DNA of 40,207 bases. Origin: Marinosulfonomonas sp. Its GTDB lineage: Bacteria > Pseudomonadota > Alphaproteobacteria > Rhodobacterales > Rhodobacteraceae. Below are positions 28,855 through 36,117 of the stretch, one piece after another. The stretch is taken from positions 1-40,207 of the forward strand of contig JAHRVC010000230.1 in assembly GCA_019090885.1 (NCBI GenBank), written 5' to 3'. Each line of letters starts with the position of its first letter. The first letter of the stretch is position 1. The position numbers were made by a program, and so were the translations under genes. The notes beneath the pieces were generated by a model. The model ran no database searches. It had not been told where the DNA came from and saw only the letters and a list, made by a program, of their open reading frames with translations.

Positions 28855-29334
28855 ATGCTGAAATATCTGCCCTACGACGCTGAATTTGTAACAGGCGTTC
28901 GCGCTGGCGGCCCGGATGCCAATGGGCAGGTGGCCGAGCGGTCTGTTTCGGACGGCGTGGGAAACCCGTGCCGGTCTTGCCTGAACGATGTGCCCGAAGG
29001 GGCCGACATGCTGATCCTTGCGGCGCGCCCGTTCCCAGAACTTCAGCCTTACGCCGAAACAGGGCCGATTTTTCTTTGCGGTGATGCTTGTGCTGCGTGG
29101 GATGGTGCGGGGGTGCCACCGATCCTTACAAACTCGCCGGATTATCTGGCAAAGGCCTATACGGCCGATCATCGTATCCTTTATGGCAGCGGAAAGGTTG
29201 TATCCGGCGGCGATCTGGCTTCCTATGCGCAGGCGCTTTTGCAAGATCCCGCAGTGGCTTTTGTGGATATTCGATCAGCGCGCAACAATTGTTTTCAGAC
29301 AAGGATTGTTCGGGATAGTGACAGCAGGATTTGA
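28855..29334 (+). CDS. DUF1203 family protein
   Basis: 159-residue protein of unknown function. DUF1203 patterns: GNPCRSCLNDVPEGADMLILAARPFP, YAETGPIFLCGDACAAWD, LAKAYTADHRILYGSGKVVSGG and the terminal VAFVDIRSARNNCFQTRIVR. Conserved Cys residues (in PCRSC and NNCF) are present. It overlaps the XdhC gene by 17 bases, so both are probably translated from one mRNA. Confidence 0.85.
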   Translation: MLKYLPYDAEFVTGVRAGGPDANGQVAERSVSDGVGNPCRSCLNDVPEGADMLILAARPFPELQPYAETGPIFLCGDACAAWDGAGVPPILTNSPDYLAKAYTADHRILYGSGKVVSGGDLASYAQALLQDPAVAFVDIRSARNNCFQTRIVRDSDSRI

Positions 29335-30304
29335 TGACATACCCCAGATTGCCTTGGACTGGCACCGGGCCGGTAAAGGCGCGGCCCTTGCCACGGTGGT
29401 TCGCACGTGGGGCTCTGCCCCGCGGCCTGTTGGCAGTCAGCTGGCAATTTCCGGCGACGGGCAGATTGCCGGTTCCGTTTCGGGTGGCTGCGTTGAAGGC
29501 GCGGTGGTTGTCGAGGCGCTGGACATCTTGCGCGGTGCATCTCCGCGCATTCTGGAATACGGAGTGTCGGATGATGAGGCATTTGCCGTCGGGCTGGCCT
29601 GCGGTGGCACGATCCGGGTTTTGGTTGAACCGGTCGGCGATGGGCTAACCGCAGACATGCTCGCCGACATTTGCACCGCCCGCGCTGCACGTCGCCCGGT
29701 GGCCTATGTGGTTGATACTACCAGTTGGGATCGCCAGATTTTCTATAGCGGGCAGGGCGATCTGGATGATCGGTTTCGCGCCGATAAATCCGGATTTGAG
29801 GGTGAGCGTTTCATCGCTATCCATAACCCCGCACTTCGGCTGGCAGTTGTCGGGGCGGTGCATATCGCCCAACCACTGATGCAAATGGCGCGGCTTGCGG
29901 GGTTTGACACTGTTCTGATTGATCCGCGTGAGGCATTTGCGACAGCCGAGCGTTTCCCCGGCGAAAACATCGTGCATGAATGGCCCGACGCAGCGCTGGA
30001 CGCCTTTGGTCTGGACGCGCGCACTGGCGTTGTCACCCTGACGCATGATCCCAAACTGGATGATCCGGCGATAACCGCAGCACTGAAATCAGATGTGTTT
30101 TATTTGGGAAGTCTGGGGTCCACACGCACCCACGCCAAGCGGGTCGCCCGGCTGCAAGAGGCCGGGTTTTCGCCTGAAGATATCGAGCGCATTCATGCGC
30201 CGGTCGGGCTGGATATCGGCTCAAAATCCCCTGCCGAAATTGCAATCTCGATCATGGCGCAGATTGTGCAATCCCTGCGTCAGGGGCCGCCTTTGTCAGG
30301 TTAA
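29318..30304 (+). CDS. XdhC-family molybdenum-enzyme maturation protein
   Basis: XdhC proteins bind and sulfurate the molybdenum cofactor before insertion into xanthine-dehydrogenase-type enzymes. 328 residues from GTG 29318, preceded by AAGGA at 12 bases; the long open frame further upstream overlaps DUF1203 and lacks family character. N-terminal domain: ATVVRTWGSAPRPVGSQLAI, GSVSGGCVEGAVV and FAVGLACGGTIRVLVEP, with the cofactor-binding Cys residues. C-terminal Rossmann domain: LAVVGAVHIAQPLM, VVTLTHDPKLDDPAI, YLGSLGSTRTHAKR and AEIAISIMAQI. A partial molybdenum hydroxylase (32339-33641) is 2 kb away and may be its client. Confidence 0.88.
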   Translation: MTAGFDDIPQIALDWHRAGKGAALATVVRTWGSAPRPVGSQLAISGDGQIAGSVSGGCVEGAVVVEALDILRGASPRILEYGVSDDEAFAVGLACGGTIRVLVEPVGDGLTADMLADICTARAARRPVAYVVDTTSWDRQIFYSGQGDLDDRFRADKSGFEGERFIAIHNPALRLAVVGAVHIAQPLMQMARLAGFDTVLIDPREAFATAERFPGENIVHEWPDAALDAFGLDARTGVVTLTHDPKLDDPAITAALKSDVFYLGSLGSTRTHAKRVARLQEAGFSPEDIERIHAPVGLDIGSKSPAEIAISIMAQIVQSLRQGPPLSG

Positions 30305-30675
30305 AATATGCCCTGACAGACGATCATCACCACACCCGCAACAACAACATATCCTGCGTCCACGGCCAGCGCATAGCCAGACTTTCCTGCAAAGCTGCCG
30401 CTGGAAACCAGAAACGCAGCCGCCGCCAATATGGCGAGGATCGCTGTAATCAGCGCATCGGTTTGCGCGGTGACACCAACCACAAGCGCCAACAGAAACA
30501 GGGCAATAACCTGCGCCAGCATCGCACCCACGGGCATCGATTTTGCTGCTCCAAGCTCGACGCCCGACCCCGCAGCCCAGCCCTTGCCAAACAGTTTTCC
30601 GCTATACCATGCCCAGCCAACGATAAAGGCCACGCCGGTGCCGATGATGACGGCGATCCAGTTTAGGTTTTCCAT
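30301..30675 (-). CDS. DUF1761 family membrane protein
   Basis: 124 residues, four membrane segments, unknown function. Family patterns: WIAVIIGTGVAFIVGWAWYS with the conserved WYS, LFGKGWAAGSG, and paired C-terminal helices. ATG at 30675; longer frames upstream lack homology. It is the last gene of the fused-regulator-DUF899-DUF1761 row, 43 bases after DUF899. Its stop overlaps that of xdhC by 4 bases, tail to tail. Confidence 0.84.
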   Translation of the reverse strand: MENLNWIAVIIGTGVAFIVGWAWYSGKLFGKGWAAGSGVELGAAKSMPVGAMLAQVIALFLLALVVGVTAQTDALITAILAILAAAAFLVSSGSFAGKSGYALAVDAGYVVVAGVVMIVCQGIF

Positions 30676-30718
30676 TTTACTGTCCTTCGTATGATGAAAT
30701 AAAGCCGGTAAACCGACG

Positions 30719-31417
30719 CTAGTATTGGTCATGAAGTTGTAGCCATGACATGGTGAAATCCAACGCACCTTCGTTGCGCCCCTTGGGGGTAAGATCAAGG
30801 ATGTGGTAGGCGCCGTTGAGCATATCCAGCCCGCGCGAATAAGTCGAATAGGTGTGATACATCGCGCCGTTATCATCCCTTGAAAACACGCTGACACCGG
30901 GCATTTCACCGCCGCCACGTTTTATCGTGCGATAGTTATAGTTGGCGTTGCCCTCTGCAACATCCTGATCGCTGAATGTCACGCCAAAATCCTGGTTAAA
31001 GTTGGAACTTCCGGCCGATACCCAAGGCATCGTCCAGCCCATCCGCTCGCGAAACTTTTGCAGGGTTTCCAGTGGTGCGCTCGACACCATCGCAAGGGCA
31101 GTGTCACGCGCGCCAAGATGCGCCTCGGTGCCCTCAAAATTGTCCATCCAGAACGAACAGGATTTGCAGCCTGCCTGCCAATCGGGGGCGAACATAAAGT
31201 GGTAGACCACCAACTGGCTGTGCGCGCCAAAAAGATCGCCAAGCGACACAGCCCCGTCCTTGCCATCAAACTGATAGTCCTTTTCAATGCGCACCCATGG
31301 CAGTTCGCGACGAGCAGCGCTTAGGGCATCGCGGGTCCGGTTGAATTCTTTTTCGCGTTCCAGCAGGTTTTTACGTTGTTCCAGCCAGTCCTGACGTGAT
31401 GCAATTGTGATAGCCAT
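30719..31417 (-). CDS. DUF899 thioredoxin-like family protein
   Basis: 232-residue protein of the DUF899 (AhpC/TSA-like fold) family. Patterns: the N-terminal helical LLEREKEFNRTRDALSAARRELPWV, LVVYHFMFAPDWQAGCKSCSFWMDNFEG with a CxxC-like Cys84 and Cys87, LETLQKFRERMGWTMPWVSA, and the C-terminal WLQLHDQY. A redox role is suggested by the fold, not proven. It begins 20 bases after the fused ArsR-SRPBCC gene, so one operon is likely. Confidence 0.9.
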   Translation of the reverse strand: MAITIASRQDWLEQRKNLLEREKEFNRTRDALSAARRELPWVRIEKDYQFDGKDGAVSLGDLFGAHSQLVVYHFMFAPDWQAGCKSCSFWMDNFEGTEAHLGARDTALAMVSSAPLETLQKFRERMGWTMPWVSAGSSNFNQDFGVTFSDQDVAEGNANYNYRTIKRGGGEMPGVSVFSRDDNGAMYHTYSTYSRGLDMLNGAYHILDLTPKGRNEGALDFTMSWLQLHDQY

Positions 31418-31437
31418 TTTCTGTCCTTTCGGTAAAA

Positions 31438-32190
31438 TTAGGTTGCAGCTTCCAGCGCGGCGAGAATAGCACTCCAGCCGCCCTGATGGTTGTCGCGGGT
31501 TTCTTCGGACGCAAATTTGACGTGGTGCAGGTTCAATTGGGTGCCGCCCTGAACTGGTTTGAAATCCAGCGTGACGGTGCTGTCATCGACCGACACCGAC
31601 GATTGCCATGTAAAGATCAGTTGCGAATGGTGGGTGATTTTCTTGTAAATACCATGATGGGGGATTTCACCGTTACGACCTTGCATAACGATGTCAAAAC
31701 GCCCGCCTTCGACCGGATCGCTAGACGCGCGCGGCACGCTCATCCCGGCGCCGGGCAACATGAATTTAACCAGCATGGCCGGGTCGAGCCAGGCGTTGAA
31801 CAGCGTTTCAGCCGGGGCGTCGATTGTGCGTGATACAGTCAGTGATAGTTCAGTCATTTCAGGTTCCTTTGTCAGCAGATTATCCAGCGCCTCCAGCCGC
31901 ATATCCCAGATCGAACGGAGCTGATTGAACCAGCGATCAATCTCATTGACCGGCTCCATATCAATTTCGATCAGGTGGACGCGCCCGATGGTTCTGCGGC
32001 TTACCAGCCCGGCTTTTTCCAAAACTTTGATGTGTTTGGACACCGAGTTCAGGCTCATTTCATAGTGATCCGCCAGATCGGTTACCCGGGTCGCACCTTC
32101 CTGTGCGAGCAGCGTCAGGATCGAGCGCCGGGTCGGGTCACTGGCGGCCTTTAGAATATCGGAAAGGCGTGGATCATTTTGTTCAACCAT
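31438..32190 (-). CDS. Fused ArsR regulator-SRPBCC protein
   Basis: 250 residues. An ArsR winged helix occupies residues 1-100 (ILKAASDPTRRSILTLLAQ; SLNSVSKHIKVLEKAGLVSRR). An AHSA1-type SRPBCC domain runs from about residue 112 (SRTIDAPAETLFNAWLDP, then FMLPGAG, GGRFDIVMQGR) to the end. The junction holds an in-frame ATG at 31857 with AAGGA 7 bases ahead, as if a separate SRPBCC start had been kept. A ligand-sensing regulator is plausible. It probably represses itself and perhaps the divergent cox-type genes via repeats upstream. Confidence 0.88.
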   Translation of the reverse strand: MVEQNDPRLSDILKAASDPTRRSILTLLAQEGATRVTDLADHYEMSLNSVSKHIKVLEKAGLVSRRTIGRVHLIEIDMEPVNEIDRWFNQLRSIWDMRLEALDNLLTKEPEMTELSLTVSRTIDAPAETLFNAWLDPAMLVKFMLPGAGMSVPRASSDPVEGGRFDIVMQGRNGEIPHHGIYKKITHHSQLIFTWQSSVSVDDSTVTLDFKPVQGGTQLNLHHVKFASEETRDNHQGGWSAILAALEAAT

Positions 32191-32202
32191 ATGGGTGAGT
32201 AA
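32183..32202. repeat. Operator-like direct repeat, copy 1
   Basis: TCAACCATATGGGTGAGTAA overlapping the fused regulator's start codon. It matches copy 2 at 32221-32240 in 18 of 20 positions, spaced 38 bases start to start. Likely autoregulatory. Confidence 0.55.
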
Positions 32203-32220
32203 CCCTGTGCGGTCAGTTAG

Positions 32221-32240
32221 TCAACCAAATGGGTGAATAA
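32221..32240. repeat. Operator-like direct repeat, copy 2
   Basis: TCAACCAAATGGGTGAATAA, the second copy, in the divergent region between the fused regulator and coxS-like gene. Confidence 0.55.
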
Positions 32241-32248
32241 ATAATTGT

Positions 32249-32267
32249 CATTTGGCCGGACCAAATG
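32249..32267. promoter_or_regulatory. Inverted repeat between fused regulator and coxS-like gene
   Basis: CATTTGG-CCGGA-CCAAATG, 7-bp perfect arms. Its arm CCAAATG is shared with the direct repeats, which suggests one regulator reads all three. Confidence 0.5.
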
Positions 32268-32338
32268 TTCAATTCGGTATTCTCATTGCCCCGGCCGCGT
32301 GATTAATTCAGCCCAATTCAAATTCGCGGAGGGTATCT

Positions 32339-32824
32339 ATGACCAAGGTCTCGTTAAGCCTGAACGGCAAGCCGGTGTCAGGCAAAGTAGAGGGCCGCAC
32401 CTTGCTGGCAGATTTTCTGCGTGAGGGGCAGGGGCTGACCGGCACCCATATCGGTTGCGACACCAGCCAGTGTGGCGCGTGCCTTGTGCATGTGAACGGC
32501 GATCTGGTGAAATCCTGCACGATGTTCGCGCTGGAAGCCGAAGGGTGCGAGGTGACCACAATCGAAGGTGTGGCCGCCGGTGATGGCACGCTGTCCGGCA
32601 TTCAGGACGCGTTTCGAGAACATCACGGGTTGCAATGCGGGTTCTGCACACCGGGTATGGTTATGTCGACGGCCGAGCTGCTAAAGATTAACCCAAAGCC
32701 GAGCGAGGCCGATATTCGCGATCATCTGGAAGGCAATATCTGCCGCTGCACCGGGTATCATAACATCATCAAAGCGATCATGGCCGCCAGCGGTCAGGAT
32801 GTTTCGGGCATTGCTGCTGAATAG
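32339..32824 (+). CDS. Molybdenum hydroxylase [2Fe-2S] small subunit, CoxS-like
   Basis: Electron-transfer subunit of a xanthine dehydrogenase/CO dehydrogenase-type enzyme. 161 residues. A plant-type cluster uses Cys40, Cys45, Cys48 and Cys60 ([10 protein letters not shown]). A second cluster uses Cys100, Cys103, Cys135 and Cys137 ([16 protein letters not shown]). GGAGG precedes the ATG at about 9 bases. It is followed after 28 bases by the FAD subunit. The substrate cannot be told without the large subunit. Confidence 0.93.
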   Translation: MTKVSLSLNGKPVSGKVEGRTLLADFLREGQGLTGTHIGCDTSQCGACLVHVNGDLVKSCTMFALEAEGCEVTTIEGVAAGDGTLSGIQDAFREHHGLQCGFCTPGMVMSTAELLKINPKPSEADIRDHLEGNICRCTGYHNIIKAIMAASGQDVSGIAAE

Positions 32825-32852
32825 GCGCACCGCCCCGAGGAGGCTGTAAACC

Positions 32853-33641
32853 ATGTATAATTTCGAAATTGAAAAACCCACGACGATTGACGGCGCTGTT
32901 GCTGCGTTGGCGTCAGATGAGGCACAGGCACTGGCCGGTGGTCAGACCCTGATCCCAACCCTAAAGGCCCGTCTTGCGGCGCCGGAAAAGCTGATCTCGC
33001 TTGCCGGAATTACTGCCTTGCAGGGCATCAGCACCGATAAATCCGGGCGTGTCTGCATTGGCGCCGGGGTGACCCATACGGGCGTTACAAACGAGGCTGC
33101 GGCCTATCCGGCGCTGGCCGCTTTGGCCGGGCAAATCGGTGATGTTGCGGTGCGCAACCGGGGCACAATCGGCGGCTCTGTCGCCAATAATGATCCCTCG
33201 GCCTGTTACCCTGCGGCGGTGCTTGCCTCGGGCGCGGTGGTCGTGACCAACACCCGCGAAATCGCGGCGGATGATTTCTTTGACGGCATGTTCACCACGG
33301 CGCTGGACGAGGGCGAGATCGTCACCCAACTGCGTTTCCCGGTGCCTAAGCAGGCCGCTTACGTGAAATTCAAGCAACCCGCGTCGCGGTTTGCATTGGT
33401 CGGCGTGTTCGTGGCCCGGTTTGCGGACGGCGTGCGCGTGGCGGTGACCGGTGCCTCGGAAGAGGGCGTATTTCGCTGGTCTGAGGCGGAAAAGGCCCTG
33501 TCGGGCGATTTTTCGGCCAAAGCGATTGCCGGGCTAAGCGCCAGTGCAGACGGGCTGATCGGTGACGCCCATGGTTCGCCAGACTACCGCGCCCATCTGA
33601 TCGGCGTGTTGACAGCACGGGCGGTTCAGGCGGCGGGGTAG
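32853..33641 (+). CDS. Molybdenum hydroxylase FAD subunit, CoxM-like
   Basis: FAD-binding medium subunit of a CO dehydrogenase/xanthine dehydrogenase family enzyme. 262 residues, slightly short of the usual 270-290. FAD motifs AGGQTLIPTLKARLAAP (about 28-44) and VRNRGTIGGSVANNDP (about 100-115) are intact, followed by the CO-dehydrogenase-like C-terminal domain. The expected molybdopterin large subunit (about 780 residues) is absent on both sides. A truncated gene in the opposite direction starts 32 bases after its stop. Confidence 0.92.
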   Translation: MYNFEIEKPTTIDGAVAALASDEAQALAGGQTLIPTLKARLAAPEKLISLAGITALQGISTDKSGRVCIGAGVTHTGVTNEAAAYPALAALAGQIGDVAVRNRGTIGGSVANNDPSACYPAAVLASGAVVVTNTREIAADDFFDGMFTTALDEGEIVTQLRFPVPKQAAYVKFKQPASRFALVGVFVARFADGVRVAVTGASEEGVFRWSEAEKALSGDFSAKAIAGLSASADGLIGDAHGSPDYRAHLIGVLTARAVQAAG

Positions 33642-33987
33642 CGGTTGGGCACGTCCAGTTCTATTCGGCTCCTTTAACGGTCCCGTGTCTGCATGTCCTT
33701 GTGAGTGGGACTACTTGGAATGTGGGCCATACTGGCAACGCCTTTCCGCCAACTGGGATCATTTTCGTGATCCGAAAAATAGTCGAATACAGCGTTCGGC
33801 GTTTGCGATACTTTGATCATTTCGGTTACCTCGGCGGTGGTCCGTAACATTGGTTTGATCTCCAGAATTTCATCAGCACTCTTACGTGAGCGATGGTAAT
33901 CGAATTTGACTAGGCGCGGTGAACATCTGAAAAGGTGCGAGCATTTTGGGGCCTAATTTGTTCAGACGATAGTCAGGGGCAAGACAC
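33642..33987. other. Junction region with little coding content
   Basis: About 345 bases between coxM-like and the membrane-protein gene. It holds the SRPBCC remnant (33674-33850) and otherwise nothing I recognise. A rise in A/T begins here. Confidence 0.55.
33674..33850 (-). pseudogene. Truncated SRPBCC/polyketide-cyclase-like gene
   Basis: A 58-codon minus-strand frame, too short to be seen as a normal gene. It starts at an ATG with GGAG 8 bases ahead. Residues 12-40 read VKVSQTP-type text, VFDYFSDHENDPSWRKGVAS, matching the N-terminus of SRPBCC proteins that are normally about 140 residues. The frame ends at a stop 32 bases from the coxM-like stop, so the rest of the domain is gone. It marks a deletion or insertion junction. 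Confidence 0.6.
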
Positions 33988-34551
33988 CTAGTGCATTGGC
34001 AGGGTCGCGATATCGCCCGCTGCCAACGCGATGAAAAGCGCCGACAATATGATTGGCCCGGCGAACCAGAACCTGGTCGATTTCTCTGTCTTCGCCCATC
34101 GGAAGTAGAGCGCAGTCCCGATGACTGCCATCAGTATCTCGGTGCCAAAGATCGCATATTCGAAATCCCAGAGTCCAAAACCCAAAAGCGGGAAGTTGCC
34201 CAAATTTCCAGGCAACCATGGCATGTCGTTGTGATGAACCAAAAGGTCGATGATCCAATGGGAAAAACTGAGGCTCGCCAAGGTACTTCCGGCCGCTCGG
34301 GTCTTCCAGACAGAGACACCGATCCAGTAGGCCAACGCCGCAATGAGCATCGCTCCTACCAGAGAATGCGTATAAAGCGAGTCGATCTCGCTATGCCCAA
34401 ATGGCCCAGAGTTGTAGCCCTCAACGCCCACGGCGACCAATGGCAGAAACAGCAGGTCCATGAATTGCGGGGCCGCGACCAAAGCCCAAATTGGAAGTGT
34501 CGGTGCCAATGGTTTGACCATGGTGCCGAGTGCAAAGTGACCGATGAACAT
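33988..34551 (-). CDS. YdjM-like multi-pass membrane protein
   Basis: 187 residues from ATG 34551 (AGGA at 7 bases; two upstream ATGs are less good). It begins MFIGHFALGTMVKPLAPTLP and has LVAAPQFMDLLFLPLVAVGVE, ASLSFSHWIIDLLVHHNDMP and about five membrane segments. The early GHF and the SHWIIDLLVHH histidines resemble the YdjM/metal-dependent hydrolase-like membrane family, whose function is unknown. Divergent from the LysR gene, whose likely target it is. Confidence 0.75.
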   Translation of the reverse strand: MFIGHFALGTMVKPLAPTLPIWALVAAPQFMDLLFLPLVAVGVEGYNSGPFGHSEIDSLYTHSLVGAMLIAALAYWIGVSVWKTRAAGSTLASLSFSHWIIDLLVHHNDMPWLPGNLGNFPLLGFGLWDFEYAIFGTEILMAVIGTALYFRWAKTEKSTRFWFAGPIILSALFIALAAGDIATLPMH

Positions 34552-34617
34552 CGCGTGTCCTTTCATTGAATAATCGGTCCAAACTGGAGCGATGCACAAG
34601 AATTAGGACATTCGAAT

Positions 34618-34640
34618 ATATTTCGAAACCGGCCAAATAT
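34618..34640. promoter_or_regulatory. LysR-type T-N11-A dyad
   Basis: ATATTT-N11-AAATAT, perfect 6-bp arms, in the 123-base space between the YdjM-like and LysR genes. Matches the LysR box layout in spacing and place. Confidence 0.6.
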
Positions 34641-34674
34641 TGATATTAAATATAGAAAAATGTATACATCAGTT

Positions 34675-35556
34675 ATGCGTTATTCATGGGACTACATCAG
34701 AACCTTTCAGGCCGTCTCGGAAACAGGCAGCCTGTCCGCTGCTGCCCGCGCGTTGCAAATCACCCAACCTACAGTCGGGCGGCACATTGATCTGCTCGAA
34801 GACGCATTGAATATGCCCCTGTTCGTGCGAAGTCGCGAAGGCATGACGCTTACCAAGAAGGGTGCTGATCTGGTGGCCGAGGCCGCGATGATGGAAACTG
34901 CGGCGACTGGGTTTGAGCGCCGTGCGGCAGGTCTAGACGAAGACGTGACTGGTGTTGTCCGTATATCGGCCAATGAGATTTTTGGCGTGGTGATCTTACC
35001 GCGTATCTTACCCAAGTTCATGCAGGACAATCCCGGTATTGAGATCGAACTGATTGTCAGTAACTCAACGGCAAATCTGCTTCAACGTGATGCTGATGTG
35101 GCTATCAGAATGTTCAGGCCAACACAGAATGACCTGGTAGCCCGCAAAATTGCTGACCTTTCGTTGGGTTTCTTTGGGCGTCGCAATTATCTGAACGAAA
35201 ACGGTGAACCCAAATCGCTTAGCGATCTACGGTCACACCGGTTCATTGGAATGGACCGGGAGACGTCGCTGATCGACGTTGGCAAAATGCTTGGCGAGAC
35301 CTTCACGCCCGGCGATTTTGCGTTTCGCTGCGATAATATCCTAACCCATATCGAAGCGATCAGATCTGGCGTTGGGATTGGCGTCACTCATCAAGGCTTA
35401 GCAGCCCATTGGCCCGAAGTTGATCAGGTGCTACCGCACATCCAATTGCCAAGCCTCGATCTTTGGATCGCTTGCCATTCGGAAGTGCAACACAACAAAC
35501 GCATCCGCGCGGTCATGGACTTTCTCGGCGAGGCGCTCCAGTCGCCCTACGACTGA
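34675..35556 (+). CDS. LysR-family transcriptional regulator
   Basis: 293 residues. Helix-turn-helix near the N-terminus (FQAVSETGSLSAAARALQITQPTVGRHIDLLEDALNMPLF), then a LysR effector domain (VVRISANEIFGVVILPRILPKF; ADVAIRMFRPTQ; GVGIGVTHQGLAAHWPEV). ATG 34675 is chosen because MRYSWDYIRTF starts like relatives; 34660 is in frame and also possible. Likely effector-dependent control of the divergent membrane-protein gene. Confidence 0.9.
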   Translation: MRYSWDYIRTFQAVSETGSLSAAARALQITQPTVGRHIDLLEDALNMPLFVRSREGMTLTKKGADLVAEAAMMETAATGFERRAAGLDEDVTGVVRISANEIFGVVILPRILPKFMQDNPGIEIELIVSNSTANLLQRDADVAIRMFRPTQNDLVARKIADLSLGFFGRRNYLNENGEPKSLSDLRSHRFIGMDRETSLIDVGKMLGETFTPGDFAFRCDNILTHIEAIRSGVGIGVTHQGLAAHWPEVDQVLPHIQLPSLDLWIACHSEVQHNKRIRAVMDFLGEALQSPYD

Positions 35557-35596
35557 ATGCGGCCAACCCGAAGCGTATTCCTTAGGCCCAATCCGT

Positions 35597-35638
35597 GATA
35601 TTTGTTGGTGCAATAGGCCAGTGCGATATTTTTGTTGG
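35597..35638. repeat. Imperfect direct repeat between LysR and MarR genes
   Basis: GATATTTGTTGG (35597-35608) and GATATTTTTGTTGG (35625-35638) between the ends of two convergent genes. Function not evident. Confidence 0.35.
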
Positions 35639-35661
35639 ACCCTTTGCGCAAGTCAATTTGT

Positions 35662-36117
35662 CTACGTGACCTCGTCGCGCAATTTGTCGATCATGGATCT
35701 AAACTCTGCAAGGTCAGGTAGCATTGCTGCGACCCGCTTGGAAGAGAACCGCGCTCCGAGTTCTTCGAATAGCGGTGCCATTTCGCTCAAGGCATCGTTG
35801 CAAAAATGCCTGCCGGCGGGCATTAACCAAACTTGTTTTGATCGCTTGTCTTCCGGATTGGGCCGCATATCAACGAACCCAAGCCTCTCCAGACCAGCGA
35901 GCGTATGTGTCATTGTCGTTTTGGCCACCTGAAAGGCACGTGAGAGCTCCAACGGGGTGGCGCCATCGCGAACCCGGATCAAATGGCTGACCACACCGAA
36001 ATGGGACACCAAAAGGCCGCTTGGCAGGCGCGCCTCAAGGAACGCCGTGCTGATTTGATTGATGATCCCCACTTCGTACATCAATGCGAAATAGGGATCA
36101 GGTTTGTCATTAACCAT
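35662..36117 (-). CDS. MarR-family regulator paired with the Acg-type gene
   Basis: 151 residues from ATG 36117, which lies 8 bases inside the end of the Acg-type gene, so translation is coupled. MarR winged helix: GATPLELSRAFQVAKTTMTHTLAGLERLGFVDMRP, then the wing NPEDKRSKQVWLMPAGRHF, flanked by dimerisation helices. Second gene of a two-gene operon; the expected operator is the large inverted repeat at 37227-37272. Confidence 0.88.
   Translation of the reverse strand: MVNDKPDPYFALMYEVGIINQISTAFLEARLPSGLLVSHFGVVSHLIRVRDGATPLELSRAFQVAKTTMTHTLAGLERLGFVDMRPNPEDKRSKQVWLMPAGRHFCNDALSEMAPLFEELGARFSSKRVAAMLPDLAEFRSMIDKLRDEVT

Noticed and set aside
33642-33987. CRISPR array or insertion sequence at the junction
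   Set aside because: No repeated units, no terminal inverted repeats and no transposase text were seen.
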